A stretch of 64,000 bases of DNA from Amphiduros pacificus (lineage: Eukaryota > Annelida > Polychaeta > Phyllodocida > Hesionidae): positions 4,681,059 through 4,745,058 of the forward strand of contig OX439012.1 of the NCBI GenBank assembly GCA_949316495.1, in the 5' to 3' direction. Shown in pieces: positions 11,287 through 23,751 of this stretch. The number at the start of each line of letters is the position of its first letter. Within the stretch, counting starts at the first letter, position 1. The position numbers were made by a program, and so were the translations under genes. The notes under the pieces were generated by a model. That model saw only the letters and a program-made list of their open reading frames with translations. It had not been told where the DNA came from and did not search any database.

Positions 11287-14200
11287 ATGTCGAATATTGA
11301 TGATACAATAGCGCGCTATAAGGCAGTGTGCCAGGAGGCGGGACGACAACCTTCAAAGTTCATGATGACTGTTCTGGACGCAGAAAAGAAAAACTGCCTC
11401 TCGTGAGTCAACCATACAAATTTATTACTTTACTTTCACCAGCCATTGGGCACTGTTGTCTCAGTACATGTAAACCAGTTTGAAATGCTAAGGGTTATTT
11501 GATAGATAATTTGTCACTAAAATCAAAATCAGAAATATGTTAAATATATTGTATTTCAAATGTAAAAAATCTTTTTTTTAAAAAGTCGTAACTTACAATA
11601 TAGATATGAGATCTTTTTCTTGAAATGTAAATATTACTTTTCACAATATCCATGTTGTGATGTTTTATCATTTATAGCAAAAAGGAAGGGTGAGTTTAAT
11701 CAACGAAATATTGAAATTTATTGCTTATATAGGATATATTCTATCCTTTTGTATTTGATAATTTATAAGATAGAATTACGTCCAATTTTCCAAATTCCTT
11801 TTTTTTACTTTAAATTTTTTTTCTCAAAATGTTTGAAAGTAGATATTTAGTCCAAAAGAAGAAAGGATAGATGTCAATTGGAGGTAGTTCTATCTTTATT
11901 ACCTGGAAGGAAACAATTTTCACAAAATGGAAAGAGACTAACATATTGTTGTAGCTATATGGTACAAATGAAAATAAAATAGATATTGCAAAAGAGATGT
12001 ATTGTTTCATACTATGTATCTGCCATTCACAATAATAACTAGATTTTTTTTTTCTTCTTGCAATGCAAGTATAGAAATATTCACAATAATAACTAGATGA
12101 TTTTTTTCTTCTTGCAATGCAAGTATAGAAACATGCTTACTATTGAATAAATATTCCTGTTTTGGGGTTAGCATGATGACCCATTTCAACTTGCTATTGG
12201 TCACAGCATGCATTGTACTTGTCAAACTTTTTTAGTTGAAAATAAAAACAGTCCAATGCAAAGACAAAAGTAGAGGGAAAATTATACTGAGCTGAATGGA
12301 GATAAGAATGGAAATGTGAATGTTACAGAAATTTCCTGGTATCAAGCTGTTTCCGATGTTATTTTAATGATGAATATTATAAAAATATGATATCTTACTA
12401 GTACTTTCTGAATTTAAATTCTTATTGTCTTTTGGAACCTTTAAAATGTTTAGGAAATTCTGTCTCTCCAGTAAGTCCAGGATTTGTTCCCGAAGCTTTG
12501 GTTTTCTAATGGAATGGTATTAAAAAAACCCTCTTAACATGCTTAAAGATTTAATATACCCAGCCTTTAAATTAACAATGCCAATTTCATCTAATAAATG
12601 CAGTAGAAACTATAATATGTTTAGTTGTTTTACCCCAATTTCCCAGAATGCCAAGGAGTGCTGAGACACTCTGAATAAAGAGTAAACAGTATAATTCAAA
12701 TCACACTCATTAGTTCCTTCAAGAAATATATCATAAAACTTCATAGTAAATCAATCAATAAACAATAATGATTTAATAGATCAACAACAATTATGTGTAT
12801 AGAATTATTGACATTAAGAGAACACATTTTTGTGAGACAGAAAATCTTTTCCTGTCAAATAAGGAGACATGAACCAAAGGCTGCCAAGAATTTGAATTCA
12901 GGTTATTATTCTGAAATGAGTTACCGGAGCATAATATTTATCATACTCAAGATATACATGTACATTTATTTTCTTTTAATGTAGATGAAATAGATGAGAT
13001 GTGGAATATTTGTGTATTTCACAACAACAGATAAGTCTGGTTGGTTCAGCAATGGGAATAACCAGAACATTCCATTGGTTAATTCATTTCACTACAAACT
13101 AATGAGCCAAGCACATATAATATCATATCATACTGTAACCCTTGTTGTTCCTTGAATACAATTGTTTCCATGGTTACAGTGATGTGAAGGAAGACATGGT
13201 GATGTACCTGGCCGGCAACAACAAGCTCATTACAGACGCACGTCTTCAGGACGAGGATACTGTTGTACTCTACAAGTTTCTCTGCAATAATCTTTATGTG
13301 ACCACTCTGGACCTCCGCTACAATAACATCACCGATGTTGGTGCAGAGAATATAGCCAAGCTCATAAAGGTGAAATGTTGTTATCCCTTATTTGTATTAT
13401 GAAATATATTTACTGAAGGAAATATGCTTTTTGCAATCATTAAATCAAATTTGTTAGTGAAAAATTTTGTGAGTCAATAAACAATTTATCATAATTATCA
13501 TTAAAAAAAATTTAAAAAAAAATAAAACTTATATTTTGTTTAAATTTTTTATATATTATTTCCAGGAAAGTGCAGCTCTGAGGTCTGTCAATTTGATGTG
13601 TAATGATATAGAAGAGGAAGGAGCCAAGCATATTGCAAATGCCCTGCATGTAAGTAAAATGGCAACACCATATTGCCTATGCCCTGCATGTAAGTAAAAT
13701 GGCAACACCATATTGCCAATGCCATGCACGTAAGTAAAATGGCAACACCATATTGCCAATGCCCTGCATGTAAGTGAAATGGCAACACCATATTGCCAAT
13801 GCCCTGCATGTAAGTAAAATGGCAACACCATATTGCCAACGCCCTGCATGTAAGTAAAATGGCAACACCATATTGCCAATGCCATGCATGTAAGTAAAAT
13901 GGCAACACCATATTGCCAATGCCCTGCATGTAAGTAAAATGGCAACACCATATTGCCAATGCCATGCATGTAAGTAAAATGGCAACACCATATTGCCAAT
14001 GCCCTGCATATAAGTAAAATGCCAACACCATATTGCCAACGCCCTGCACGTAAGTAAAATGGCAACACCATATTGCCAACGCCCTGCATGTAAGTAAAAT
14101 GTCAACATCATATTGCCAACGCCCTGCATGTAAGTAAAATGCCAACACCATATTGCCAATGCCATGCACGTAAGTAAAATGCCAACACCATATTGCCAAT

Positions 14201-17200
14201 GCCCAGCATGTAAGTAAAATGTCAAGATTCAAGATTCAAGATTCAAGATTCAAGATTCAAGATTCAAGATTCAAAACATCTTTATTAAAGTGACAAGAAG
14301 TAGACATATTCAACAAGACATTTACAGTTTAAACATACTTCCCAGCCATAGAGGCTTATTTGTCACTATACACACTTAATAATATAATTCAGGGTACTAC
14401 AAGAGCAGGCAACATTAATTGTATATTTTTTGTCTTCTGTGCATGAAGGCATTATATGCAAATTTTGATACCAGTATTTGACAGGACTCCATTAAGTACA
14501 TAAACTTTTCTTTATCTTGTAAATCATTAAAACCAGGATATTTATCACAAACTTTAGTGTACAAATTTAGCCTAGCATCACTATATAATGGACATCTACA
14601 GATAAAGTGGAATTCATCTTCAATTTCATTGCTAGTACATAGTTCACAAATTCTATCTTCTAGTCTAATATTGTTATATCTTCTAGTCTAATATTATTAT
14701 AATAATGTTCTCAGTTTAGGTTTATTGATACATTCATTATAACAACGATTAGCATCAATAAGAAAAATTTTACTTTTGGCTAAATTTAAATCACATGTAC
14801 TCCTGTGATCGTATATATCACTCATATCAACTGAATGGAAAATAGCCCGGAGCTCAGATGACCAGTTATTATACAAACTTGCCTGAGAGTAGTCCCACTC
14901 AAATATTTTCTTAGTTAATCCAGAGTTAGACATATTAACAAGCCTATTCCAATATCTTAACATATTAATCCATCTCAAACTCTGCATATGACACCATCCA
15001 ACCTCAGCCCTAAGTGCAGGTATAGGAATAAATCTATGAACTCCTAGATAAAAACGAATAGCTCTCTCTTGTATAGAATCAGGTATACGGAAATTCTTGT
15101 ACCCCAAAATTTCAGAACTGTAGTCTAGTATGGGTAGGACACCAGAATTAAACATTTTTTCGTATGTAATAAAACCTATATCAGATAAATGTTTACTCTT
15201 CGCTATAACTGCACCCAGGGCTCTCCCAGCTAACTCAGCTAGAATCTTTGCTGTTATGTCAAATTCAAGATGTTCATTAAGTACAATTCCTAAATATTTA
15301 TATTGTTCAACAGTATCAAGTACACTGTCTCCCAGTTTAAATTGTTGGTTAGTTACAGGTATACGCTTATTTCGAAAGTGTACGATATTTGTCTTCGTCT
15401 TGTTAACAGCCATTTTCCATGTACTACACCAAGCATACAAATTGTCAAGCATATACTGTAAATCATCTTCACAATCAGCGAGTAAAACAATGTCAACACC
15501 GTACTGCCAGTGCCCTGCATGTAAGTAAAATGTCAACACCATATTGCCAATACCCTGATATCAGCACCATATTACTAACACCCTGATATCAGCACCATAT
15601 TGCCAACACCCTGATATCAGCACCATATTATTAACACCCTGATATCAGCACCATATTGCCAACACCCTGATATCAGCACCACACTGCCAACACCCTGATA
15701 TCAGCACCACACTGCCAACACCCTGATATCAGCACCATATTGCCAACACCCTGATATCAGCACCATATTGCCAATACCCTGATATCAGCACCATATTGCC
15801 AACACCCTGATATTAGCACCATATTGCCAACACCCTGATATCAGCACCATATTGCCAACACCCTGATATCAGCACCATACTGCCAACACCCTGATATCAA
15901 CAACATATTGCCAATACCTGATATCAGCACCATATTCCTAACACCCTGATATCAGCACCATATTGCCAATACCCTGATATCAGCACCACACTGCCAACAC
16001 CCTGATATCAGCACCATATTGCCAACACCCTGATATCAGCACCATATTACTAACACCCTAATATCAGCACCATATTACTAACACCCTGATATCAGCACCA
16101 TATTACTAACACCCTGATATCAGCACCATATTGCCAACACCCTGATATCACCACCATATTACTAACACCCTGATATCAGCACCACACTGCCAACACCCTG
16201 ATATCAGCACCATATTGCCAACACCCTGATATCAGCACCATATTGCCAACACCCTGATATCAGCACCATATTGCCAACACCCTGATATCAGTACCATATT
16301 ACTAACACCCTGATATCAGCACCATATTACTAACACCCTGATATCAGCACCATATTGCCAACACCCTGATATCAGCACCATATTGCCAACACCCTGATAT
16401 CAGCACCATATTGCCAATACCCTGATATCAGCACCATATTGCCAACACCCTGATATCAGCACCATATTGCCAACACCCTGATATCAGCACCATATTGCCA
16501 ATACCCTGATATCAGCACCATATTGCCAACACCCTGATATTAGTACCATATTGCCAACACCCTGATATCAGCACCATATTGCCAATACCCTGATACATCC
16601 AGAGTGTAAATTCTGGCCTGCAGCTGGTATTGACCAGCTGCACCCCAAGTGCAATTTTGCACTCTCGGCGGGATGCCAATTGGTTTTGCCAAGTAAACAT
16701 ATAGATGTAGATCAGCACCATATTGCCAACACCCTGATATCAGCACCATATTACTAACACCCTGATATCAGCACCATATTACTAACACCCTGATCTCAGC
16801 ACCATCTTCCTAACACCCTGATATCAGCACCATATTACTAACACCCTGATATCAGCACCATATTCCTAACACCCTGATATCAGCACCATATTCCTAACAC
16901 CCTGATATCAGCACCATATTCCTAACACCCTGATATCAGCACCATATTGCCAACACCCTGATATCAGCACCATATTGCCAATACCCTGATATCAGCACCA
17001 TATTGCCAATACCCTGATATCAGCACCATATTGCCAACACCCTGATATCCGCACCATATTGCCAATACCCTGATATCAGCACCATATTACTAACACCCTG
17101 ATATCAGCACCATATTGCCAATACCCTGATATCAGCACCATATTGCCAACACCCTGATATCAGCACCATATTGCCAACACCCTAATATCAGCACCATATT

Positions 17201-20200
17201 GCCAATACCCTGATATCAGCACCATATTGCCAACACCCTGATATCAACAACATATTGCCAATACCTGATATCAGCACCATATTCCTAACACCCTGATATC
17301 ACCACCATATTGCCAACACCCTGATATCAGCACCATATTGCCAACACCCTGATATCAGCACCATATTGCCAACACCCTAATATCAGCACCATATTGCCAA
17401 CACCCTGATATCAGCACCATATTGTGCAGCATGTGAGAAGTGTAGCACTATTTTGCTGTTGTTATATTGTGGAATGCTTTTGTTACAGAGCAATGAGCTG
17501 CTGTGCACCTTGAAGATGAATGGCAACAAGATTGGTAACAAGGGCGGCATGTACTTTGCCCAGGCTCTGCAGATCAATACAACACTCAAATTCCTGGACC
17601 TTGGGGACACTGACCTTGTGAGTATACCCACAGAAAGATATACAAAACCTAGTAGGTAGATCTTCTTGATAAGGTAGATCTTATTGATTAGGTAGATCTC
17701 ATTGAGTTGGTAGATCTTATTGATTAGATAGATCTTATTGAGTAGGTAGATCTCATTGAGTTGGTAGATCTTACTGATTAGGTAGATCTTATTGATTAGG
17801 TAGATCTCATTGAGTAGGTAGATCTCATTGAGTAGGTAGATCTTATTGATTAGGTAGATCTTATTGAGTTTGTAGATCTCATTGAGTTGGTAGATCTTAT
17901 TGATTAGGTAGATCTTATTGATTAGGTAGATCTTATTGAGTAGGTAGATCTTATTGATTAGGTAGATCTTATTGAGTAGGTAGATCTTATTGATTAGGTA
18001 GATCTTATTGATTAGGTAGATCTTATTGATTAGGTAGATCTTATTGATTAGGTAGAGATAGAGATAGAGAGTCCGAGAGTCATAAATAGATGAATGGAAT
18101 CCATGTTTTTAATCTAAATGTTTGTGTTTAATTCAGAAAACAGAGAGTGTGATAGCACTTGCTACAGTGCTCAACCAGTGTCACACATTGAAAGCTCTCA
18201 ACGTCAATCGGCCGATTTTATTCAGCCACCAGGAGGAGACGACCGTTCACTATGCTAACATGCTCAAAGTTTGTTTTACTCTGCATTACAGCAGTTATTA
18301 TATTTTGATTAACTCTGGAAAAACTGAAAAATATTATCGTCCCCATCAGTCAGAATGTTTTTATACTGGAAAAACGGAAATATATTGTCTGTTTTGTTTA
18401 ATATTTGACTACTTCTGATGATGATTATGTTATTTGAACTTATAATCCCTCGAGATCTCCCCCACAAATATTCTACATTTTGTGTAAGCAGTGAACTTAT
18501 TCTCATGAATGTTTCTTTTCAGGTCAATCTTGGCTTGGAACAACTGGATTTGATGAAGCATGACATTAGAGATTTTGGAGCAACAAGATTGGCAGAAAAC
18601 CTTATGGACAATCTGTCTCTGACTTACCTGAACCTCAGCTGGTTGGTGTAGAATGTTAAACCTTAACTGTTTGATTTATTACCCCTCAGGCACATTCGGT
18701 CCAGGAATGTCCATAATATGTGTTGAATATGTTTTGTCCAGTCGCCTATCTTTTTATCCATGCAATAACGTTCAATTCTATCATGAAGAAATTGGTTTAC
18801 AGGTACGCACGTATACTGTGTCAACCTTTACCCTCTTTTATGATTTTGTAGTGGTCCAATGCCACTGGGTTTTATGGTTTAAATTATAATTGTTTTTTTT
18901 GGTCGGTATCTGTGGATTCCGGCCATTTGATATGAGATCGATTTTAGCATTGACCGGTGTAAGGCCCTCCCAAATTTAGCAGCTCATTCACCCACCAGTA
19001 TATACAGGCCCTCCCAAATTTAGCAGCTCATTCACCCACCAGTATATACAGGCCCTCCCAACTTTGGCAGCTCATTCACCCACCAGTGTATACAGGCCGT
19101 CCCAACTTTGGCAGCTCATTCACCTACCAGTGTATACAGTCTGTCCTAGCTGTGGCAGCTCATTCACCTACCAGTGTATACAGGCCGTCCTACCTTTGGC
19201 AGCTCATTCACCTACCAGTATAAACAGGCCCTCCCAAATTTAGCAGCTCATTCACCCACCAGTATATACAGGCCCTCCCAACTTTGGCAGCTCATTCACC
19301 TACCAGTGTATACAGGCCGTCCTAACTTTGGCAGCTCATTCACCTACCAGTATATACAAGCCGTCCCAACTTTCGCAGCTCATTCACCTACCAGTGTATA
19401 TAGGCCGTCCTAACTTTGGCAGCTCATTCACCTACCAGTGTATACAAGCCATCCTAACTTTGGCAGCTCATTCACCTACCAGTATATACAGGCCGTCCCA
19501 ACTTTGGCAGCTCATTCACCTACCAGTATATACAAGCCGTCCAAACTTTGGCAGCTCATTCACCCACCAGTGTATACAAGCCGTCCTAACTTTGGCAGCT
19601 CATTCACCTACCAGTATATACAGGCCGTCCCAACTTTGGCAGCTCATTCACCCACCAGTGTATACAAGCCGTCCTAACTTTGGCAGCTCATTCACCTACC
19701 AGCATACAGGCCGTCCCAACTTTGGCAGCTGATTCACCTACCAGTATATCCAGGCCCTCCCATCTTTGGCAGCTAATATCATATGAGGGCCTTAGTCTAA
19801 GGGATGACCCTCTCATGGCTTGGTCCTATGAGGGCCTTAGTCTAAGTGGACGGCCCTCTCCTGCTGAAGGTGACTTGTTCCTATGAGGGCCTTAGTCTAA
19901 GGGGATGGCCCAATCCTGCTGAAGGTGACTTGGTTCTATGACGGCCTTAGTCTAAGGGGATGGCCCCCTCCTGCTGAAGGTGACTTGGTCCTATCAGGGC
20001 CTTAGTCTAAGGGGACGGCCCAATCCTGCTGAAGGTGACTTGGTCCTATGAGGTCCTTAGTCTAAGTGGACAGCCCTCTCCTGCTGAAGGTGACTTGGTC
20101 CTATCAGGGCCTTAGTCTAAGTGGACAGCCCCCTCCTGCTGAAGGTGACTTGGTCCTATCAGGGCCTTAGTCTAAGGGAACAGCCCCCTCCTGCTGAAGG

Positions 20201-21796
20201 TGACTTGGTCCTATGAGGGTCTTAGTCTAAGGGGACGGCCCAATCCTGCTGACCATTCCATTTTAATGGACTACTTGCTTACACATCTCTTATTACATAA
20301 TGGTATATATCTATTACACACATATTACAGAACTGAGTTCCAGCTCAGATGTTTTGCATATAAAATATATTGAATAAAAAATTTTTTGGTTGGTTGGAAG
20401 TTTGGTTAATATACTTGATTTATATACTTGATGTAGTGTGGTGAAGAGTTGAGAGTTGTATGTCCTTGCAGTAACCGCATCACCCGGGATGGTGCTAGAG
20501 AATTAAGCAAGCTCTTAAAGCGGGATACAAATCTCAAGGTGCTGGACCTTGGTTTCAACCGTCTGGAGGATGATGGCGCCATCTATCTGGCCGATGCCCT
20601 TGCTTCATACAACAGCAGGCTGCACACGTAAGTCACATAAATCTGGGAATTACAGGATTAACAAGTTCTGAGAAGAAATTTTGTCTTCATTAAAGGGGGC
20701 TGGGGTGTCTATGTAGACTAAGGATTTCTTTCAAATGATCAGCGATCACAAATTCTTGCCAGTATACAGGAAATAACCTGAATTCAGGTTTTTTTTTCTT
20801 CAAATGTGAAATTCAAAATGGTCTGAACTTAGTCTGAAACATCCAAAAATGACATTTCTGAAAGGGGGTAGGGGTATATTCAGGTAAATTTTTAAGGGTT
20901 TCAGGTTTTTTACTGAATGCTGACTTTCATCACTGATATATGTATCTAAGTATAAATTAGCATACGCTCAATACAAGGCAGAATTGACTCACCAGTGACA
21001 GGTGTCTACCTCTGGTGGCCAAATACAGGTGGTGCCATCTATATGTTGTGTTATACTACAACTGCCATTGGTGGTATAGCATGAGTTTATTCTGTGTGCT
21101 TCAGGTTGGTAGTGACAAGTAACAACATCCATGGGAAAGGTCTGTGTGCTCTGGCTGATAGCATGAAGATGAACATGTCACTCAGTAACATCTACATGTG
21201 GGGAAATGTCCTCGAGGAATCTGCCTGCATCGTAAGTCAAATGCTTACATAATATCTTCATCTTGCCTCACCACACCATCGAAAATATGGATAAAATTCA
21301 TTTTTATATCAAAAAAGGTTTTCCAATATGGCTTTATGCCTCTATTTTGGGTATCAAAGCAAGATTTTATAAATTTAAAAAAACATGCATTAAATATAAT
21401 GATTTGCTTTCAATTTGATTTTATTCTGGAGAGTAGGGCCTTATGTATCAGTGGCAGACTGCTTCTATTTTTGATGTTATCTCAGTCAAATTTTGTAAAC
21501 TGGACATGATCACATGACAAGTGATGATGTAATATAATATTTAATTCCAGTTTAAATGATCATATAAAACCTTGGATTCCTACAATACACATTTGTACTA
21601 CTTATTGCTTTTGTAGGCATTTGCCAACTTGATTGACACCGGCCGCTTGGAGTTGAAGAATACGGATGTAAAGCCATACGTGGTAGATGGCGCCACCAAG
21701 CTCTCTGAACTTTCACATGGAATACGTACAGATTACTACTGGGGACCAAGTTATGGAAGTAAACCTGTACCAGAACTAGCCCAGTTTACACGATGA
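11287..21796 (+). CDS. LRRC34: Leucine-rich repeat-containing protein 34 homologue (complete, 9 coding exons)
   Basis: Coding exons: 11287-11402, 13180-13369, 13566-13649, 17489-17617, 18137-18268, 18523-18641, 20472-20627, 21105-21231, 21617-21796. All introns are GT-AG; the frame is unbroken for 410 residues and stops at TGA. LRRC34 is an RNase-inhibitor-like LRR protein reported in nucleoli and linked to pluripotency and germ cells. Visible features are YLAGN.KL.TD near residue 50, LDLRYNNITDVGAENIAKL around 80-98, NGNKIG in exon 4, NRPILFSHQEETTVHYA in exon 5, and LDLGFNRLEDDGA in exon 7. The C-terminus has DVKPYVVDG and DYYWGPSYG, which I recognise from vertebrate LRRC34. Length is close to the human protein. 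Exon 1 starts at an acceptor, so a 5' non-coding exon is expected upstream. Confidence 0.9.
11403..13179 (+). other. LRRC34 intron 1, AT-rich
   Basis: A 1.8-kb intron without recognisable elements apart from a local duplication of about 60 bp at 12020-12130, where TTCTTCTTGCAATGCAAGTA occurs twice after a poly-T run. Small ORFs on both strands are not supported. Confidence 0.5.
13629..14225. repeat. Minisatellite D, 40-bp unit, about 15 copies, spans LRRC34 exon 3 donor
   Basis: The array begins inside exon 3. The unit is 21 bp of the exon end (ending GCAAATGCCCTGCAT) plus the first 19 bp of intron (GTAAGTAAAATGGCAACAC), and it repeats every 40 bp. The exon-derived half differs from the true exon by about one base in most copies (GCC for GCA). 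Every unit thus has a complete exon-end/GTAAGT donor. The array is interrupted by a LINE and resumes for about one unit at 15497-15545. Reverse-strand ORFs up to 214 codons are artefacts. Confidence 0.95.
14226..15496 (-). mobile_element. 5'-truncated non-LTR retrotransposon (CR1/jockey-superfamily-like LINE) in minisatellite D
   Basis: Read on the minus strand, the ORF from about 15490 to 14697 starts at the core of the reverse-transcriptase active site (DIVLLADCEDDL follows where YADD is expected). It then shows NKTKTNIVHFR, YKYLGIVL, LPILDYSSEILGY and RAIRFYLGVHRF, all typical of the thumb and C-terminal part of LINE polymerases. Downstream, a CxxC...H...C-type region (RICELC..EDEFHFICRCP) lies in another frame, separated by a 23-bp tandem duplication near 14655-14700 that shifts the frame. 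The 3' tail is (GATTCAA)n at about 14222-14275. AATGTCAA at 14218-14225 and 15489-15496 is a probable target duplication. The element is dead. Confidence 0.88.
15545..17425. repeat. Minisatellite E, 28-bp unit, about 62 copies (LRRC34 intron 3)
   Basis: Unit CTGATATCAGCACCATATTG followed by CCAACACC, with ACTAACACC, CCAATACC and TTCCTAAC variants. It shares CACCATATTGCCAA with array D and follows it after the LINE, so it probably arose from D by loss of the donor-bearing segment. A 116-bp foreign segment interrupts it at 16595-16710. It stops about 60 bp before the exon 4 acceptor. Confidence 0.93.
16595..16710. mobile_element. 116-bp insertion in minisatellite E carrying the 50-bp dispersed module
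   Basis: The insertion splits a CTGAT/ATCAG repeat unit without an obvious duplication. It contains two near-palindromes (CAGCTGGTATTGACCAGCTG at about 16619-16638 and GTGCAATTTTGCAC at about 16649-16662), then the module shared with 8264 and 8812. It starts TACATC and ends GATGTA, so very short terminal inverted repeats are possible. No coding potential; a short SINE-like or MITE-like element is my best guess. Confidence 0.6.
17650..18055. repeat. Minisatellite F, 18-bp unit, about 22 copies (LRRC34 intron 4)
   Basis: Unit GATTAGGTAGATCTTATT with GAGTT/GATTA and CTTATT/CTCATT variants. It begins about 35 bp after the exon 4 donor (17617) and fills most of the intron before exon 5. Each unit contains AGGTAGAT, a weak donor-like word. 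It ends in a short GATAGA run. Confidence 0.92.
18961..19775. repeat. Minisatellite G, 44-bp unit, about 18 copies (LRRC34 intron 6)
   Basis: Period 44 bp (AGGCC at 18962, 19006, 19050). The core is GGCAGCTCATTCACCTACCA followed by GTATATACAGGCC. Variation is mostly C/T and A/G. It starts about 320 bp into the intron and leads directly into array H. The plus-strand ORFs are artefacts. Confidence 0.92.
19776..20255. repeat. Minisatellite H, 55-bp unit, about 8.5 copies (LRRC34 intron 6)
   Basis: Period 55 bp (CTTAGTCTAA at 19836, 19891, 19946). Core words are CCTATGAGGGCCTTAGTCTA and CCTGCTGAAGGTGACTTGGT. It is GC-richer than its surroundings and abuts array G, so two unrelated arrays share one intron. 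Confidence 0.9.
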
Positions 21797-22250
21797 AACA
21801 CTGCCACTAAGAAAACCTTTTCGTCAAGTTATTGAGTCAAACTTTCATACAAAATGACCTGATAATGCACTCAAGGAAGCCCTTGTTAAGAATGGGATTG
21901 TAAAAAGCCAGTGAAAATAATCTTGTTGGGTTGGGAGGGAATTTTTTATTTTTTATTTTTGGGGAATTTATGTATAATGTGAACCCAACGGCAACATTTA
22001 TGTCATAATGATATATTGACCTGAAACAGGAGAGGGCAAAGATTAGAAACAAAACTCTCTTTTTTTCTGGCCTAAATATATGTGTCCAATTCCTTACATA
22101 GAACTGAAGCTCAAGGCACAGTGTTTATTGACTTCTAGGAGGGATGAGAGGTCAGCAGTTTCTGTTAGCTGATATGACAGGTTTCTTACCAGGAGCAAAC
22201 ACCTAATATGCCATACTGCACAGATTGATATATATCACATTGAATTTCAA

Positions 22251-22256
22251 AATAAA
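22251..22256 (+). terminator. Candidate polyadenylation signal for LRRC34
   Basis: AATAAA lies 455 bp downstream of the LRRC34 stop codon. It is the first canonical hexamer I notice in the putative 3' UTR (21797 onward). No transcript evidence. Confidence 0.45.
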
Positions 22257-22259
22257 GAT

Positions 22260-23587
22260 ACGTTTATGGAAATAGAGGATTCGACACAAGTCCCTATAAC
22301 ATTTGGTCAAGAATGAAATACAATTTAAGATTTTGAAATTGTTCATATCATAAACACATTAAGATTAATTCTCTTATATATTTGTTGTCAATATTGTAAA
22401 TATTTGTTGAATTGTACATAAAATGTTTCATATTTAATTGGAATGCATTGTTGTCCTTCATCACTTTCATTCAAAATACTCAAAAAGGTCAAGGTAGAAA
22501 TTAAGCCAAAGATGCTGCATGTAAATTAATTGATGATTTTCTTATTCCAGTTTGACTGTCATTTGGCTTAATGGGCTGCATGACTTATCCTCATTACAAA
22601 ATCTTCATATTAGTGAAAAGAACCAATTCCCTTATTATTCTTAAACTGGCAATGAAATGTCAAGATAATATAATAATAATACCTTTTTGAAAAAAATTTC
22701 CTTCCAAGAGCACAAGGACAGATTTTTCCCGAACTGAGATATTACCCCAAGTGTGATTTTCTGCAGTGATCAGGGTGCAATTTTCTGCCATTCTGTCCAT
22801 CAACTTTTCCCCTGAAATTATTGTTCTCGGTGATAAGCAGGGAAGATGTATTCAGGGGACAAATTCTATTAATTGTACTCAAGAATAGAATAAGGAGTGG
22901 TACATTGGCTTGGAATCTTTTCCATTTTGTTATGATTTTTTTTCTCAAAAATCTAAGACATTGAGTTGTCGGGAGACTGCCATATGAATAACATGACAAA
23001 GATTAGCTATTGAGAATCGCGATAATAAGTTGGGGCCAAATTCATTCTGAGAAAGCCATCTGTGCAATGTTAGATTGTAGACACGTGGTGATCGCCGTTC
23101 TCCGCCATTGTTAGTAAGGACACTTCTTATAATGTCTGTTAGCTGCTCTCTGATTGGTCAAAATGATTGCCATTTTCTTCCACCATTGTCTTGACTGCCA
23201 TGATTGGTCCCCAAACCGGACGTGCGTATGGACATCATTTGATTATTATTAAGATAATTGTGAAAATCACTGAAGATAGTCAAACTTGTTTTATGGAAGC
23301 CGTATGGATTTCATAAAAGATAAATAATGAACAATATTTATTCTTTTATTGATAATAATAACACATACGTGACAAGCTTATTTTTAAGGTTTTTTTATTC
23401 TCAAGAATAGAATAAGGAGTGGTACATGTATGTCAAACAATTTTGATATGATCAACATTGGTATGAATACATGTGAAGTTTATGTGAAGAATATTCAGGG
23501 TCAACTTCTTTAATCCACAAAACTTGATCTGAGGTGTGAAACCCCATTTCTTGGATAATGTATATCATTTATCTTGTAATTTGCTTT
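22260..23587. other. Intergenic sequence between LRRC34 and the claudin-like gene
   Basis: AT-rich sequence with no supported gene. A word of about 28 bp (CAAGAATAGAATAAGGAGTG and following bases) occurs at 22879 and again at 23401, the only internal repeat I notice. Confidence 0.45.
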
Positions 23588-23690
23588 TGGGATAATTTGA
23601 ATCATAACCACCTGATAATTTGAATCATAACCACCTGATAATTTGAATCATAATCACCTGATAATTTGAATCATAACCACTTGTTACAAA
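23588..23690. repeat. Minisatellite I, 23-bp unit, about 4.5 copies
   Basis: Unit GATAATTTGAATCATAACC plus ACCT. Short, nearly perfect array 60 bp before array J, in the region downstream of the claudin-like stop codon. Confidence 0.85.
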
Positions 23691-23751
23691 ACTTGACTGA
23701 CAGGTTATATTTATATATTTATAGATAGATTTATAGATTTGTTTGTTGATA

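Noticed and set aside
13556-14232. Minus-strand ORFs of 177-214 codons
   Set aside because: Antisense reading of the 40-bp array at the LRRC34 exon 3 donor. Several frames are open because the unit lacks stops, and the sense strand is the real exon end.
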